Of a stretch of DNA of 56,750 bases, positions 44,101 to 55,374 are shown piece after piece (the stretch's first letter is position 1; each line of letters opens with the position of its first letter). Made by a program: the position numbers and the translations under genes. The notes below the pieces were generated by a model, which worked only from the letters and a program-made list of their open reading frames with translations, ran no database searches and had not been told where the DNA came from. This stretch comes from Copromyces sp. CBS 386.78. Lineage: Eukaryota > Ascomycota > Sordariomycetes > Sordariales > Sordariaceae. The stretch lies in contig MU839274.1 of NCBI GenBank assembly GCA_030685235.1, positions 1 to 56,750 of the forward strand, read 5' to 3'.

Positions 44101-44489
44101 GTAATACTATCCTACTTTAACTAATAAATATTCTTACATTTAAAATTGTACGATAGAGCAGTTTCTTCGGTATTAATTAGGGCATTCGGACTAGTGGTAA
44201 TTATTATAGGGTATTACGTACTTTGGGAGGCGGAATTAATTGTAGCCTTGATAGCGGCGGAGAATTTATTACTAATAAAGATTTTTATAGCGAAGGTTCT
44301 TTTATTTACAAAGACGCGGAGGCGCTTATTTTCGAAGCGCTTAGCTTCTACAATAACGGTAGCCTATTATTCAATAGTAGCGGTATTAGCGGCTACAACG
44401 AAATTAATAGGCAGCCCCTCTATATTTAATTATACCGGCGGCGCCGGTCTATTTTATTCTATTAAATCTATTATTTAAATAGAACCTAA

Positions 44490-44700
44490 TATAATGGGGA
44501 TAGTACAATTAATACGAATATTAATCGTATAATTTAATTAAAGTTCTATAAAGAAGAGAAAAGTTTATTTAAAGCGGATTTACCGGAAGTACAAAGTTTT
44601 AAGGGGGGCTACGCGAGTATAACTACGGAGATAGCTACGGCGTAACAGCTCTAATTATAAAGACTAGAGCGCTACAACCCCGGGCTCTAGTCCTATAACA
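44490..44700 (-). repeat. 5' LTR of the Ty3-type element
   Basis: Direct copy of 37987-38197. In element sense it begins TGTTATAGGACTAG. It has lost more C and G than the partner LTR in its first ~100 plus-strand bases. AATAT follows it at 44701-44705. Confidence 0.9.
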
Positions 44701-44769
44701 AATATATATTATTATATAATTTTTATTTATATTATTAGTATCCTCTATCGCTAATTTCGCATTTTTAAA

Positions 44770-45480
44770 GTAGTTACGGATTTATTTAATATAATACCTA
44801 ATTATTATCGCTATCCGACGTAGAAAAGTAAGAAATTCGTTATTAGGTATATTATTGCTACCTTCGCTACTATATACCCGCTTTATATACTTTTTAAAAT
44901 TATTAAAGTACACTTCGATTGAATTAAATTCTAGAGAATATAGTGGTAAATATTAAAATAATATACTAACCTTCGCGTACGCGTAATATATTTCGTTATA
45001 AGGATATTAATTAATATTATCTATTACTAGAATATTATTACAGTTAGGGAAAAGGTTTATTTAGGGGAGTAATCTCCTCTCCAGCTATACTATAAAACTA
45101 GGGATATTTATCGTACCCTTAAAAATTAGTAATTTAAATATACTATTAATCGATATACTCAGGAGGAAGTAATACCGTTTACTACGTTCGAACGTGCTTA
45201 TTAACATCGTAATAGCGCTACGGGGTGCCTATTTAATATAATGAGCTTTATTTTATCGGTCTATACTAAATTCGTCGTAGAAAACGAATATTTCTATAGT
45301 AAATAACAATATTTTTATTATTTACTCTACTACTAATTGAAGCTACTATTATACTACTTTAAATACTAATTTCTTTTTTTTTAACGCTCTTAACGAAGGT
45401 ATCGCCGTACAATTTTAATCGATACGTATATATTATAATTATTGGTAAATAATTTATATATTTCGTCGAAATATATATCT
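44770..45480 (-). pseudogene. Tc1/mariner-type transposase remnant, RIP-degraded
   Basis: On the minus strand the decayed frame contains VFYDEFSIDR (first catalytic Asp region), ILVIDNIN (second Asp) and YLPLYSLEFNSIE, matching the LPPYSPxxNPIE signature with proline codons changed by C-to-T. Stops and lost charged residues follow the RIP pattern. Spacing of the three motifs fits a Tc1/mariner DDE/D transposase. The N-terminal DNA-binding region upstream (to ~45700) is too decayed to define. Confidence 0.8.
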
Positions 45481-45921
45481 AATTTTAGAACGAATAATTT
45501 TATAACTTCCTATATAATATTAAATACAGTTATTCTAATATAGAAGTAATATAATAACGTACTTCTATTACCTATATAAGGAGTTTTCTAATATTCTAGG
45601 AGGTTTGAAATAGTAAAAACGGCTTGCCGGTAAATTCGAAATTATTTTTATATCGTTATATAGAACGTACGGTTACGCCTACTACAATAATAATATTACG
45701 AAGAGGCTCGCTACTATAAAGTATTAAGTTTACGAGCGCCTTCTAGTTATTGTTAGGAAAGGTTACTATTGTACTACGATAATACGATAAAAGACGGTAT
45801 AAATAATAAGAGCGAACGTAAGCGACGCGAGCGATTAAGATTTTACGAGATTTGGTATAGATTTCGTTAAATTATAACGGGATGCGATTAATCTGTTCGT
45901 AGTTTCGACTAGATTGTCGAT

Positions 45922-45990
45922 TTGTATAGCGGTGTGTGTGTGTGCCACCCCCTTATGCTAAGAAAACGACAAGGCGTTTGAGTGCGGGAA
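45922..45990 (-). repeat. Right terminal inverted repeat of the RIP-degraded block
   Basis: Reverse complement of 34540-34610; carries a GT-rich run (GGTGTGTGTGTGTGCC). Normal base composition resumes immediately outside. Confidence 0.9.
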
Positions 45991-46932
45991 AGTCTTTACC
46001 CCTACAGTTGTAACACCCTTACCTCCTCCCCCTACTGTACCAACCCTAAAGAAGTTGGCTGCCAGATTTAAAGCTCATACACTGGGACTGCTAATTGCTG
46101 CAACTCGAAATCGGTAGTCTGCCATAGCAAAGCACTAAAGTCCAACAGCCCACGAACCACCAAAACGTGCCCAGTCTTGGCTCCGCCAACCAGCTCGTCA
46201 AGTGTCAACGACAACAAACATCTTTGAGTACAAAAGCAATCCTCAAACCTCAACAACATTAGACCTCCAACACAGGACAGAACTTCTTGAAGCTCATCTT
46301 ATAGAGCGAGCCTGGTGAGGAGAATATTTAAATGCGAATAGGCCGCGAGCAAAAACGACGATTTTGAGAGCTCTTTTTGTGATGTTATCGCGGCTCAGAC
46401 TTGGAGGGTTTGCCATACCAGACTACCTCGTTTTCGGCTGCAACTAGGTAGGGACCCAGTGGATAAACAAATAAACGAACCACAGTACACAAATAACAAA
46501 CACATGCAACGAACCTACACACACAACACCCACATACAATGCAACGAACGAACGAAACGTATGTACGTATAACACGTAATCTCTTCATTATCATTATCCA
46601 TAACTCATTAAGTCGTGAATCGTCAACCAACGGGGTATTCCTAACCAAAAATAGCAAACAGAACGCTCTCCCCTAAAGCCTAACCTAATTACTATCATTG
46701 CGCTTTATTCAACGTACGTGTAGTTTTTCCAGTCCCAAATCCAAGAACCAAAAAGGAATAGAGTCATTACAAAGCGAAACCTGGCCTGTCATCTGTTCAT
46801 CAGAAGAAGCCGTGTCTATGCAAAAAAAGACCAACCGCGTTACTCCATTCCCTTGTGTGTTGTGAGTGTGGGTATGTACCGTTTGAATAGTGTTCGCTCG
46901 AAAACATCCGCAGAAAAATATGTCTGGGTTTC
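45991..46932. other. Intergenic, 3' flank of the permease gene
   Basis: Short frames only. A CAAACAAAY/CGAACGAA short-repeat stretch lies near 46460-46560. No gene is recognised. Confidence 0.5.
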
Positions 46933-48903
46933 CTAGACAATCTTGCTGTCATCCGCGCCCAGCTTGTAGGGCTTTCCGACCATGGGATCAACATAGATTC
47001 CGTGGCCGCTTCCGATCGCGCTGTCGCTGTCGTACGCAACCCTGGTATCCTCAATCTCGTCGCCAACTTCCATCCACTTGTCGCTAACGGCCGGGACGGG
47101 GAAGTAGTGGCAGAGAAGCCAGTAAACGCCGCCAGAGACGAGGAAACCAGCGAAGAAGTTGACGTTATAGATGTAGGTGGCTCCAATCGGAACTTTCGTT
47201 CCAACCGCTCCGGCAAACCCGACCACGTTGATCAAAATACCGGAAATGTAAGCGGCATAGGCGCGCCAGTGGATACCCCAGGTGTAATAGTAGGGACCGG
47301 TCTTGCGTCCATCGTAGAGTTCCTTGACTTCGAGATAACCGCGGCGAACAGCGTAGTAGTCAAAGACGATAACACCGGCAATCGAGGAGAGGAAGACGCT
47401 ATAGGCCGAGAGGTAGGTGGTGAACTTGTTGTTGTCGGTGAGGAGGGTCCAGGGGTTCATGGCCAGACCGACGGCCGCGCAGATATAACCACCACGGCGG
47501 ATGTTGATCCATCGGGGCAACAAAGCAGTCATATCAGCGCCGGCGGATACCGAGTTGGCGGCAATGTTGGTACCGAGCTGGGCGAGCGAGAAGGCGAAAG
47601 AGATGACGAAAACGCCGAAGCGCTCGGCCGAGTTGCCTTCGTCCAGGAATTTCTCCAGCAGTTCAAGCGGATCCCAAACAGCTTCGCCGTAGATCGAGAA
47701 CGAACAGGACGAGACAAGAATGCCGATGAGCGAAGTAATGGCGAAGCCCGCGGGAATCGTGAAGAGCTGGGACCAGAGCGCGTCCCTGGGCTTCCTGGCG
47801 AAACGAGAAAAGTCGGGGTCGTTGACGATGAGGGTGGCGAAGTTGCCGATCGAGGTCATGATGCCCTTGACAAACTCCCAGGCGAGGTCGTTGCCCTTCA
47901 AGGAAGATGGCTGGCGAATGATGGGGCCAATGTCGCCGGCACGGACAATCGCCCAGATCATGAAGGCGATGGCGGCTGACGGGACGAAGTAGGCCTTGAC
48001 AGTAAACAGATGCCGGATCGTGTGAACAGGGAACCAAATGGCGGGCAATGAGCAGAGCCAGAAGATGAAGAAAGAGACGAAGTCGGCTGTCGTAGTGCCT
48101 GATTCAGGAGAGAAGGTGTTGGGGATCTTCTCACGATCCTGAACAAAAGAGTTAGAATGAACATGAGCTTACACGAGGTGGAAATATGAATCACTTACCC
48201 AGGCCTTCCAGATGGATCGGATCATGAGATACACACAGTGACCTCCAATATAAGCCTGAACGCCATACCAGATACAAGCTATTTCCACCAAGGTTAGCAA
48301 AGGTATCCATGAAAGAAGGATTTCTCATCATGTATGAATCAACATGAGATGAGGGAAGGAGTGAGAGCCACATACCCATCGCAGCTCTGTTGAGGACAGG
48401 CCACAAGCTACCCCAGATGCCGAATGAGGATCTGCTGACGACGGGGAAACCAATGTGATAAGCAGCACCGATGCGACCGGTCAAGCAGATAAAGCAGCCC
48501 GAGATGGCATAACCGATCCAAACACACAGCCACGACTGCCACCATGAAAGACCATTTACCATCATGGATGACGATATCATCCAGGTGTTGATGTTGAACG
48601 AGTCAGCAATCCAAAAGCCGACAAAGTTCCAAGCACCCCATGTTCGACGCTTGGCTTCCACGGGCTTCAGATCGTGGTTCGTCAACTGTTGTGAGGAAAA
48701 CGGGCAAGTGTCAGTCTTGGGCTGCGGCAATTCCAACAAAGGCGAATGCGAAGAGATCGAATGAGGAACGAGTCTCTGTGGTGTCAATCTCAGGGCAAAG
48801 AGGCAAGGTTTCGCACCATCAACTGGGCTGTGGTGAGCCCTGGCTCGGCTTCGACGGCCAGCCGGTCCGACCAGCGTCCTACGGCGCTGCGTTTCTCTGC
48901 CAT
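46933..48903 (-). CDS. NCS1-family nucleobase/allantoin permease (Fur-type), four exons
   Basis: The exons are 48817-48903, 48376-48685, 48199-48278 and 46933-48138. All junctions are GT-AG (donors GTGCGA, GTATGT, GTAAGT) and frames join, giving 560 residues, the normal length for this family. The start is ATG 48903 ([11 protein letters not shown]). Diagnostic segments include [76 protein letters not shown] and [20 protein letters not shown], with about twelve hydrophobic spans. NCS1 Fur-type carriers are plasma-membrane proton symporters for uracil, allantoin, uridine or related compounds. Which substrate applies cannot be told from motifs alone. It is an intact housekeeping-type gene beside the RIP block. 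Confidence 0.93.
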
Positions 48904-51250
48904 CTTTCCCTTCTGGTGATGATTGGTTGGTGAGAGGACTTGGGCTGGTCAGGTAGTAGGCGGCGTGGTCGTCGAAACGAGAGTGCGAAGGAGGGGCGGT
49001 GGTTCGGTGGCGGAAGCACGAGATTTTTCTTCTCTCGAAGCAACACACGAACTTCTCTCTCTCTCTCTCTCGCTCTCTTTCCCCCTTTTTTCTCGCGGGC
49101 CGTGGGCCTTTTTGGCAGTTTTTTTCCTTCTTTTCTGCTGGAGGATCCGGTGGAGGCGGCGCGGCAACACGTCAATGCGGGGAGGGGCAGTCGAGCAAAA
49201 AGCCGACAAAAAGAGGGTTGGGCGACGACGTTCGACCCTCGTCTTTTTCCGCCAACGGAGACCGGGTGGAGCGAAGACCGATTGAGATTCGGTCGGTCGA
49301 TTGGTACCGATTGTAGTGTACACTAGAATAGCCTTCCTTTCACGCAGACAAGGCAGGGGCTCTCACTTGGCTCTTCTCTTCAGGGGGACCTGGAGGGCTT
49401 CGTTGTCGACTCGACGAACAACTGGGGTGGGGCACGGAATGTCGCCGGATTTGTCAAGAAAAAGGGAATGGCGACTGGAGCAGGGTGAAGTTTTATGCTC
49501 CTCAGGTCTCGTTCTGTTGGAGGGCTGGCGTTCGACAGGTGGAAAAGGTGGCAAACCTGCGCTCGATACTGACGGACGAGAAGGGGATGGCTCATGGGAA
49601 GGGGGCAACACCTTGGTTTTATGTGCATCGAAGGTACCACTTACATATTGACATGATATCAGGCCAAGCAATGCAACACTATCTTGCAAAGATAGACCTA
49701 CCCTGCCTGCATGTTGAACACTGCATGCCATTTGCGGCACCTTAAAGTGCGCCTTTTTTGTTTTAGTTCCGGTTGGGATAAGCAGCGAGCTGAGCACTGG
49801 GGAGATGGAAGAGTGTCCATCCCTATCGTCTCGCCCGTCCGCGAGTGTACTTCCAATACAGAGTGGATTGTTCCGAATACCAGACACCTTGATGGTGTCG
49901 ATGTAGAAAGCTGAGTCGAGCCACGCTAGCATGACTAGGGTGTCCCAGAACGAGGTCTACATATCTTCATCCGCCCAAGAGATCGGTGAACCACGGGTTC
50001 ATGGGCCGAGAGACGCGCGGCGAGAAGGCTCGAGGGGGTTTGGAAGCCCTGTCCGCCGCTCCGACAGAGCATTAAGGGCAGCCATGGGCTGTCTGGTGCT
50101 TTGTGGCCGTTGTGGTTGTTGGTTTGGGAACTCGAGGGCAAAAAGATGTGTTGCAAATCATATCAGAAGCAGTGAAGATCATTGATGATTTCGGATTAAA
50201 CCCGGCCACGCGGGGCATCCGACGGCAGTAGCGACGTGTGACGGTAGCGTCAGTCAGTCCCGTCCAAGCGAAGCAAACAAGCACGTTGCTGGCACGGAAG
50301 AACAACCAGCGAGTGCGTGGTGGAATTCCAACAATCGGAAGTTCTTTGGGAAAGAGCAAAAAAGGAAAAAAAAAAAAGGCGCTGGTAAAGTGGTAAGTGG
50401 TAACGGCGTGGCATGCTCGAGCTTAGACCGGACCCAGCTTCCCTCAATCCCCTCATCGTGATTCGTCAATCTGTTATCCGTTAGAGTTTCGATATGTGGA
50501 GTCCCGTTCTCTGCCCTCTGTGCCCCTCTCTCGGGCTTTGGCTGGCACTTCCTCTTCAGGTAAGTTGGCAGAAATGGCTGGCCTCCTTGGCAGCAGCCAT
50601 GCAGGGCTCCGCACTGCCCTGGTGCTGTCGGCATTGCTAAGCATATCTTGGCTACAAAAGCGTTACCAGGTCGGGCTTAGTGCCCGCAAAATGGTGAGAG
50701 ATAAGCAAATAAGCTATCAAGGCTATCTTGCGGCTATCTCACTCCCGTCTATCTTGCCCCGCCCTCACTGGTCTGAACCTAAAAGAGATTACTCCATCCC
50801 ATCGAGTCACCCTTTGAGTTTCCATTTGCAGTGACAACCAGACAGCCATTGCAATCATCCGATCTTTCCCATTGCCGGGTCAAAGCGACTCAACTGGTTG
50901 ACATATCACCAGCTTCTCGGACCGGCCAGACACGGATCACAATCATCACACCTGTCCATCCCTTGAACTCTTCAATGTTAAACCGAGCGTGACCCCTTTT
51001 AGGAACTCCCCGCAATTCTCTCCGAGACTACTGCAAAGATATCCACAATGTACCCCGCCATAGGTACTTCGGGAATTCAAGTTTTACCCCAGATCCCGAC
51101 CTTCACAACTGTCGGTTAACATGAATTTTGGGGCGTCTACATTACATACCGCACGCGGCATGCGGCACCAGAAGCGAATCTGAGTTTCAAAGCCTTAAAG
51201 GGATGACCTTTACATATCGACTCGGCACCATGAGTGTCGTAGAGTTTGCT

Positions 51251-51254
<4 letters not shown>
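48904..51254. other. Long intergenic region, promoter side of the permease gene
   Basis: A CTCTCTCTCTCTCTCGCTCT tract (~49054-49073) lies ~150 bp upstream of the permease start and is typical of fungal leaders. Several 60-190 codon frames occur on both strands but overlap each other and lack domains. I support no gene here. Confidence 0.5.

Positions 51255-51333
<79 letters not shown>
51255..51333. repeat. 79-nt poly-T tract
   Basis: An uninterrupted run of 79 T. On the minus strand it is poly-A, preceded by ACCACACCATTC. It could be the tail of a reverse-transcribed insertion in minus orientation or a slippage-expanded homopolymer. No target duplication is obvious. The assembled length may be inexact. 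Confidence 0.9.
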
Positions 51334-51334
<1 letters not shown>

Positions 51335-52931
51335 AATGGTGTGGTCCTGAAACCCCCCGAGATCATGCTTATCTACCGTATTTCCACCTCGGAACCCAAG
51401 TTGATGCCGTTCAGTTCTTTCGTTGATGTCCGTCATGGATTTCGAGTTGCCATATCCCGCGGGTTATGGTTCGAGCCTTCCCCGAGTTCGGGACAACCGG
51501 GAGTCTTGTTACTGGTTGACCGGGGAGAGATCTGACTTGTTGGTTGTAGGTACAGTCACACCAATTACCACATGCCTTCAGTTCTCGTCCAACCATCTCA
51601 TGCATGTAACACAGCACCGTCACTTGGTGTGGTGATATCAATGGCATTGAGAACCATCGTTGGCCTTTGACCTGGAGTCAATATAAGCATCACGGACATC
51701 CCGAGTGCGGCCACGCATGGTCCGCTCGCGAGGCTGCTGATGGCGTTCTGAAGTGATGTTTGAAGGTCACTGGATTTTCAGTGACGAAATTCGGATTCAG
51801 AGTGTTAATGAGCGCGGGGGTGCTCATTGCTGGTGTCCGCCCCTTCAGTTGCAGCAGTTTGCGAATGGGGCGACGTAGTCAATCTACATACCACGGCAGA
51901 AGGACCGAAATAATGAGTATCGAGCTCACGTAAACCGAGTGTCTGAGTGTTCCTGTTAGCACTGTCGCTCTCCTCTCCGTTAACGGCACGCCACGAGAGC
52001 CCAGAGGCCTTCGACCGGTTCAATATTCACCCATACCCTCGATGCCGAGCGAGAGATAACAACCACGGTGCTCCGGAAAACATACGGAGATGTATTGAAC
52101 TTGGCAATCTTGCAGCTTTATGGCCAGTCAGTAGGGCTCAGCTACCAGGGTTGCCAATGATAGCGGACTGTAGTAGACTCTAGTGCCCGTCTACAGCAGG
52201 ACGCTTTCTACGATATCAATCAGGTCGCATAATCGGCCGAGAAATCGATGAGACGGGAGGCTATGAGTGTGAGGGCAGTGAAACGACAAGGCCATCGCAG
52301 AAGTTCACTCAGTTCAATATGATTAGTAGCGATTCGAGAGCATTGTAAGTGTCCGGAGGTGCCCGCGTTTCACTTTTCGTCAAGTCTACACGACAAGTGC
52401 CGCCGCTTTTTCCCGTTGCTCCTTCCTCTTTCCTCCCCCTCTCTCCCAACCATGCACCTGCCGCTTGACACGGATTTCACCGCCCCCGAGTTCTTTCCGT
52501 CAAAACTTTGATCCCGGGAACAACACGGAAAACTCATGTGGTGGGTCGGATACGATACTGGGAGGAGGTCAGTCCAGCGAGCCATCAGTTGACGGATCTA
52601 AAACCCCGGACGTTCAACGCGCCTCCCTAACAACCAATTCCAAGTCCAGTCAAGTGATTGCATGAACATGGGAAACGTCCATAAATTAAACATTAACTGT
52701 CATATATCCATCATGAAGGTTCAATCCGTTGAATAGTCCCAACATTGGAAAGAACGACTGGAACATGGAACAATTCCATGCGAACAACATGGAATCCAAG
52801 TCACGTCCGTAAAATATCCATCGGTCGATTGCGGTCCGATGGAACCCCCGTCCTCCCACTAAGTATGGAATTGTTGAGCACACGGCCAAACCAAATGTGA
52901 AAGCATGTAAACCGCGGTTGTCTCTTACTCC
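51334..52931. other. Intergenic, no supported gene
   Basis: Short frames only. GGTTCGAGCC near 51470 resembles a Pol III B-box, but no A-box or tRNA fold goes with it. The region 52680-52931 has repeated ATGGAA/CATGGAA words. Confidence 0.5.
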
Positions 52932-55374
52932 CTAATTAATGGAACACATCGTCCCCATGTCAAATGCTTCCGAAACATCAATCATGCCATCCTCATCCAC
53001 GCCAACGACAAACGCACACTTCCCCTGGTCCTCGCGGATCTCCTCTCGTCTGTCAAGATACTCTTTCACCACGGGGACGCTGATGTCCCGGTTCACCGTG
53101 TTGGCAATGCTTCGAGCCCCCAGTTCCGGGGTGTAGCCGTCCGTCACCAACGCTCTGCAGACCGAGTAGCTGCGTCGGACTTGGATGTCGATGTTCCCCA
53201 CCAATCGGGCCATATTTGACACGGTGCTCTCCTTGACGGGTTTTATCACCTCGCCGCCAAAACTGGCAAGGAATCTGTCGGCCACCGCGGCTTGCTCGCT
53301 GTGCGAGAAGGTCAGGAATGGGACAAATTCTGTGATGCGTCCTGACAAAGGTGCCTTTTGCGGGGCAGGTGTCAGTATGCCACTCAGCAGGTCCTTGCTC
53401 CGTTTTTTGTTCAAATTGCGATGAAAGGAATCACACTCACTCCGAACTTGGAGATGCTCTCTTTTTGGATCATCTTCGAAAGCTTCATTATGAGTTTCTG
53501 CCCCTCTCGTCCGGGCTCGTCTGCAAAGAGAGTCTTGCCGTGCTCCTTGCAGAAGTTGTGAATGATGTGGTCAAATGCATTTGTTGCCAGAATCCAGATT
53601 GTCTTGGAACAGTCAAGCCTTTCAAGGGTTCTGCGGTTGAGAGTAATGCCTAGAACAGAATGTGATCATGAGGTGAGTGACGACTGGGCCTCCTTCACAT
53701 AAACAGGAAAGAAGAAGGAAAGACACTTACCTTCCTCAAAAGGCTTGAGAAGTGACTCCTGTACTTCTTTATCCGTCTTCTCGAATTCGTCAAGGAAAAC
53801 AATGCTGGGCTGCGCTGTATGTTCCGCCAGAAAGTTGTTGAGGACGGAGCCTTTTTTGCTCCCTTGATATGGGAAGTATGGCCCCCAAAGGTCCGTCACG
53901 TAACGCGTGCTGGTGCAATCGGTCATGTGCAAGTCCAACGATATGAGCTTGCCCAGGTTGCGAGCAAGTTCGGTTTTGCCGTGTCCACTTGGTCCGGCAA
54001 ACAACAGAATCATTGGACGTTCTGCTTGAAGTGCGAGGTGGCTTTGGTTCGTTTAGCTGGTGTCAGCAAAGGGAATTTCAAAGATAGCTGGCATGTGCTG
54101 GGTATATGGCAATGACAAGGTGGCATGTTGATAATACGAGACACGGGAAAACGCCCTTACCTGGTTAAGCGATCAACAACAAAAGTAATTGCGGCCGTTT
54201 GGCCAACAAGATAGTAGTGGATACCCAGTAGGGCTTCAGCTTTGTGTAATTTGGCGACCTGCTGCTTCGCACCTGAGAAACGCTCCAGAAGAGCGGCGCG
54301 GTGAAGAAGGTATCGCTGTTCAAAGCGAAAGTTCAGACTATCCGTCACTCGCTTCTGTGCATAGGGGCTGCACCATTTCTGATGTTCACCAGCCAGATTG
54401 CCAAGCCCTTCAGTTGCAGGATCATCATCATCCAGGTCTCGCTCAAGAGGTGTGTGGAAGGCTTTGGGGATGCCAGCCACAGATGCGCCAACACTTAGAA
54501 GTGCTTTGAGAAGCGCAGTCGTGTCCGTCGCATACGATGTTCCGAGTATGATGGCATAGGCAACGAGAGGGAGTCTTCTTTTTCCGTAGGTGGTGTTGAC
54601 GTCGCCTCCGTACTCTGCCCACATTCTCACCAGCTCGGCGTCTCGTCTCTCGACAACGTAGAAGAACGCAGGAAATCCGTTAACTAGGCCGTTCAGCAGT
54701 TGGCGAGTCTTTTCCCTACCCATCCGTTCCCGGTAGCGTGTAAGTTGACTGCGAATCTCCGTACAAGATACGCCACGCTGAATATCGGCGACCAACTTAT
54801 CGAGGCTCAGATCTTCGGGATCGTGCTCGTCACCTTCAGTAGATTCATAACGCTGCCAAACGGTGCCATAGCCGTCATTGTAATCAGATCCATAGCCCAT
54901 GGCCCTGCTTGATTTCTCGGGTACCTTTACTCGAGGAAGCGTGAAATCCCATTCGTCTTTACCTGGCTTCAAAGAGTTCATGTCAACCTCAGTCGCTCTG
55001 ACTAATTTCGGGTGTTGGACTCGGTTTACTAGACGACCGTTGCGCCTGTGGCTTGACTCACAAGAAGGGCAATGGCCTTCCGGATGTTGCCATTGGTTTT
55101 CTGCGTAAAATGAAATTTGTTTAGACGTGAACCTGGCCATGAACCAACATATGACGATGCTTACCTTCAGCAACTTGACCGCTTCTGCGTTTGTACACCC
55201 AGTGGCCTCCATAACCTGGATATTGGCCGGCATGTTTTGTAAAGAGTCTTGATTCAAAATCCAGACGGAGCCGCCAGAACGCCTAGGAAAAGGAGAGCTG
55301 ACAACGGGTCTAAGATAATAACAGCTGTCCAAGGATGACGCGGACGAAGACGAGCTAGAACAGCTTCTCGGCAT
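52932..55374 (-). CDS. AAA+ ClpB/Skd3-type ATPase with UBA-like and ankyrin-like N-terminus, six exons
   Basis: The proposed exons are 55165-55374, 55062-55100, 54161-54987, 53731-54042, 53441-53651 and 52932-53354, giving 673 residues in frame. The start is ATG 55374 (CACCATGC). Residues ~50-83 form a UBA-like helix bundle (MEATGCTNAEAVKLLKKTNG). Ankyrin-like helices follow (~190-350), including RQLLNGLVNGFPAFFYVVER and LVAYAIILG. The single AAA+ module has Walker A GPSGHGKT at ~374-381, a pore-loop-like GPYFPYQGS, Walker B IVFLDEFEK at ~438-446, sensor 1 TIWILATN, and a D2-type small domain with GYTPELGARSI (sensor 2 Arg). Ankyrin plus one AAA+ is the layout of the metazoan disaggregase Skd3/CLPB. 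Intron 2 needs an unusual GAG acceptor, so that join is the least certain. No clear mitochondrial presequence is seen. Confidence 0.82.

Larger units (their letters stand above)
37987..44700 (-). mobile_element. Ty3/gypsy-type LTR retrotransposon, RIP-inactivated
   Basis: Two 211-bp direct LTRs enclose 6.7 kb, flanked by AATAT at 37982-37986 and 44701-44705, a 5-bp target duplication. On the minus strand the order gag, RT, RNase H, integrase is recognisable. A broken zinc-knuckle region lies near 43500-43600. RT lies at about 41880-42380, with GFIRTNNSPTAVLILFIKK, RYPLLLIKEIFK, FTKIDVV and SAYINNVLIFSSNLK, where the catalytic YxDD has become YINN. Integrase at about 40260-40720 has INFITDLPFIRGYTNLLIIK, with a later conserved Asp changed to Asn (IVNNKG). 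Stops are everywhere, so no protein can be made. Domain order fits Metaviridae rather than Ty1/copia. Confidence 0.9.
34540..45990. mobile_element. 11.4-kb RIP-degraded composite bounded by ~70-bp TIRs
   Basis: The whole AT-rich block sits exactly between the inverted repeats 34540-34610 and 45922-45990. Inside, C and G outside AT contexts are sparse, TA is very frequent and all protein frames are riddled with TAA/TAG, as expected from RIP. Taking out the nested Ty3 element (6.7 kb) and the solo LTR (0.36 kb) leaves a host element of about 4.3 kb. It contains a plus-strand decayed frame and a minus-strand mariner-like remnant. I found no clear target duplication outside the TIRs. Confidence 0.7.

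Noticed and set aside
34540..45990. Centromere or mitochondrial origin for the AT-rich block
   Set aside because: It is bounded by inverted repeats and contains identifiable RIP-mutated Ty3 RT/integrase, an LTR pair with a target duplication and a mariner transposase, so transposon decay explains it.
48904..50840. Several 80-190 codon frames upstream of the permease
   Set aside because: They overlap on both strands, change frame freely, and contain low-complexity stretches without domains; GC-rich composition explains them.
51440..51520. tRNA-derived SINE with B-box GGTTCGAGCC
   Set aside because: No A-box or tRNA-like fold lies upstream, and the orientation does not match the adjacent poly-A strand.
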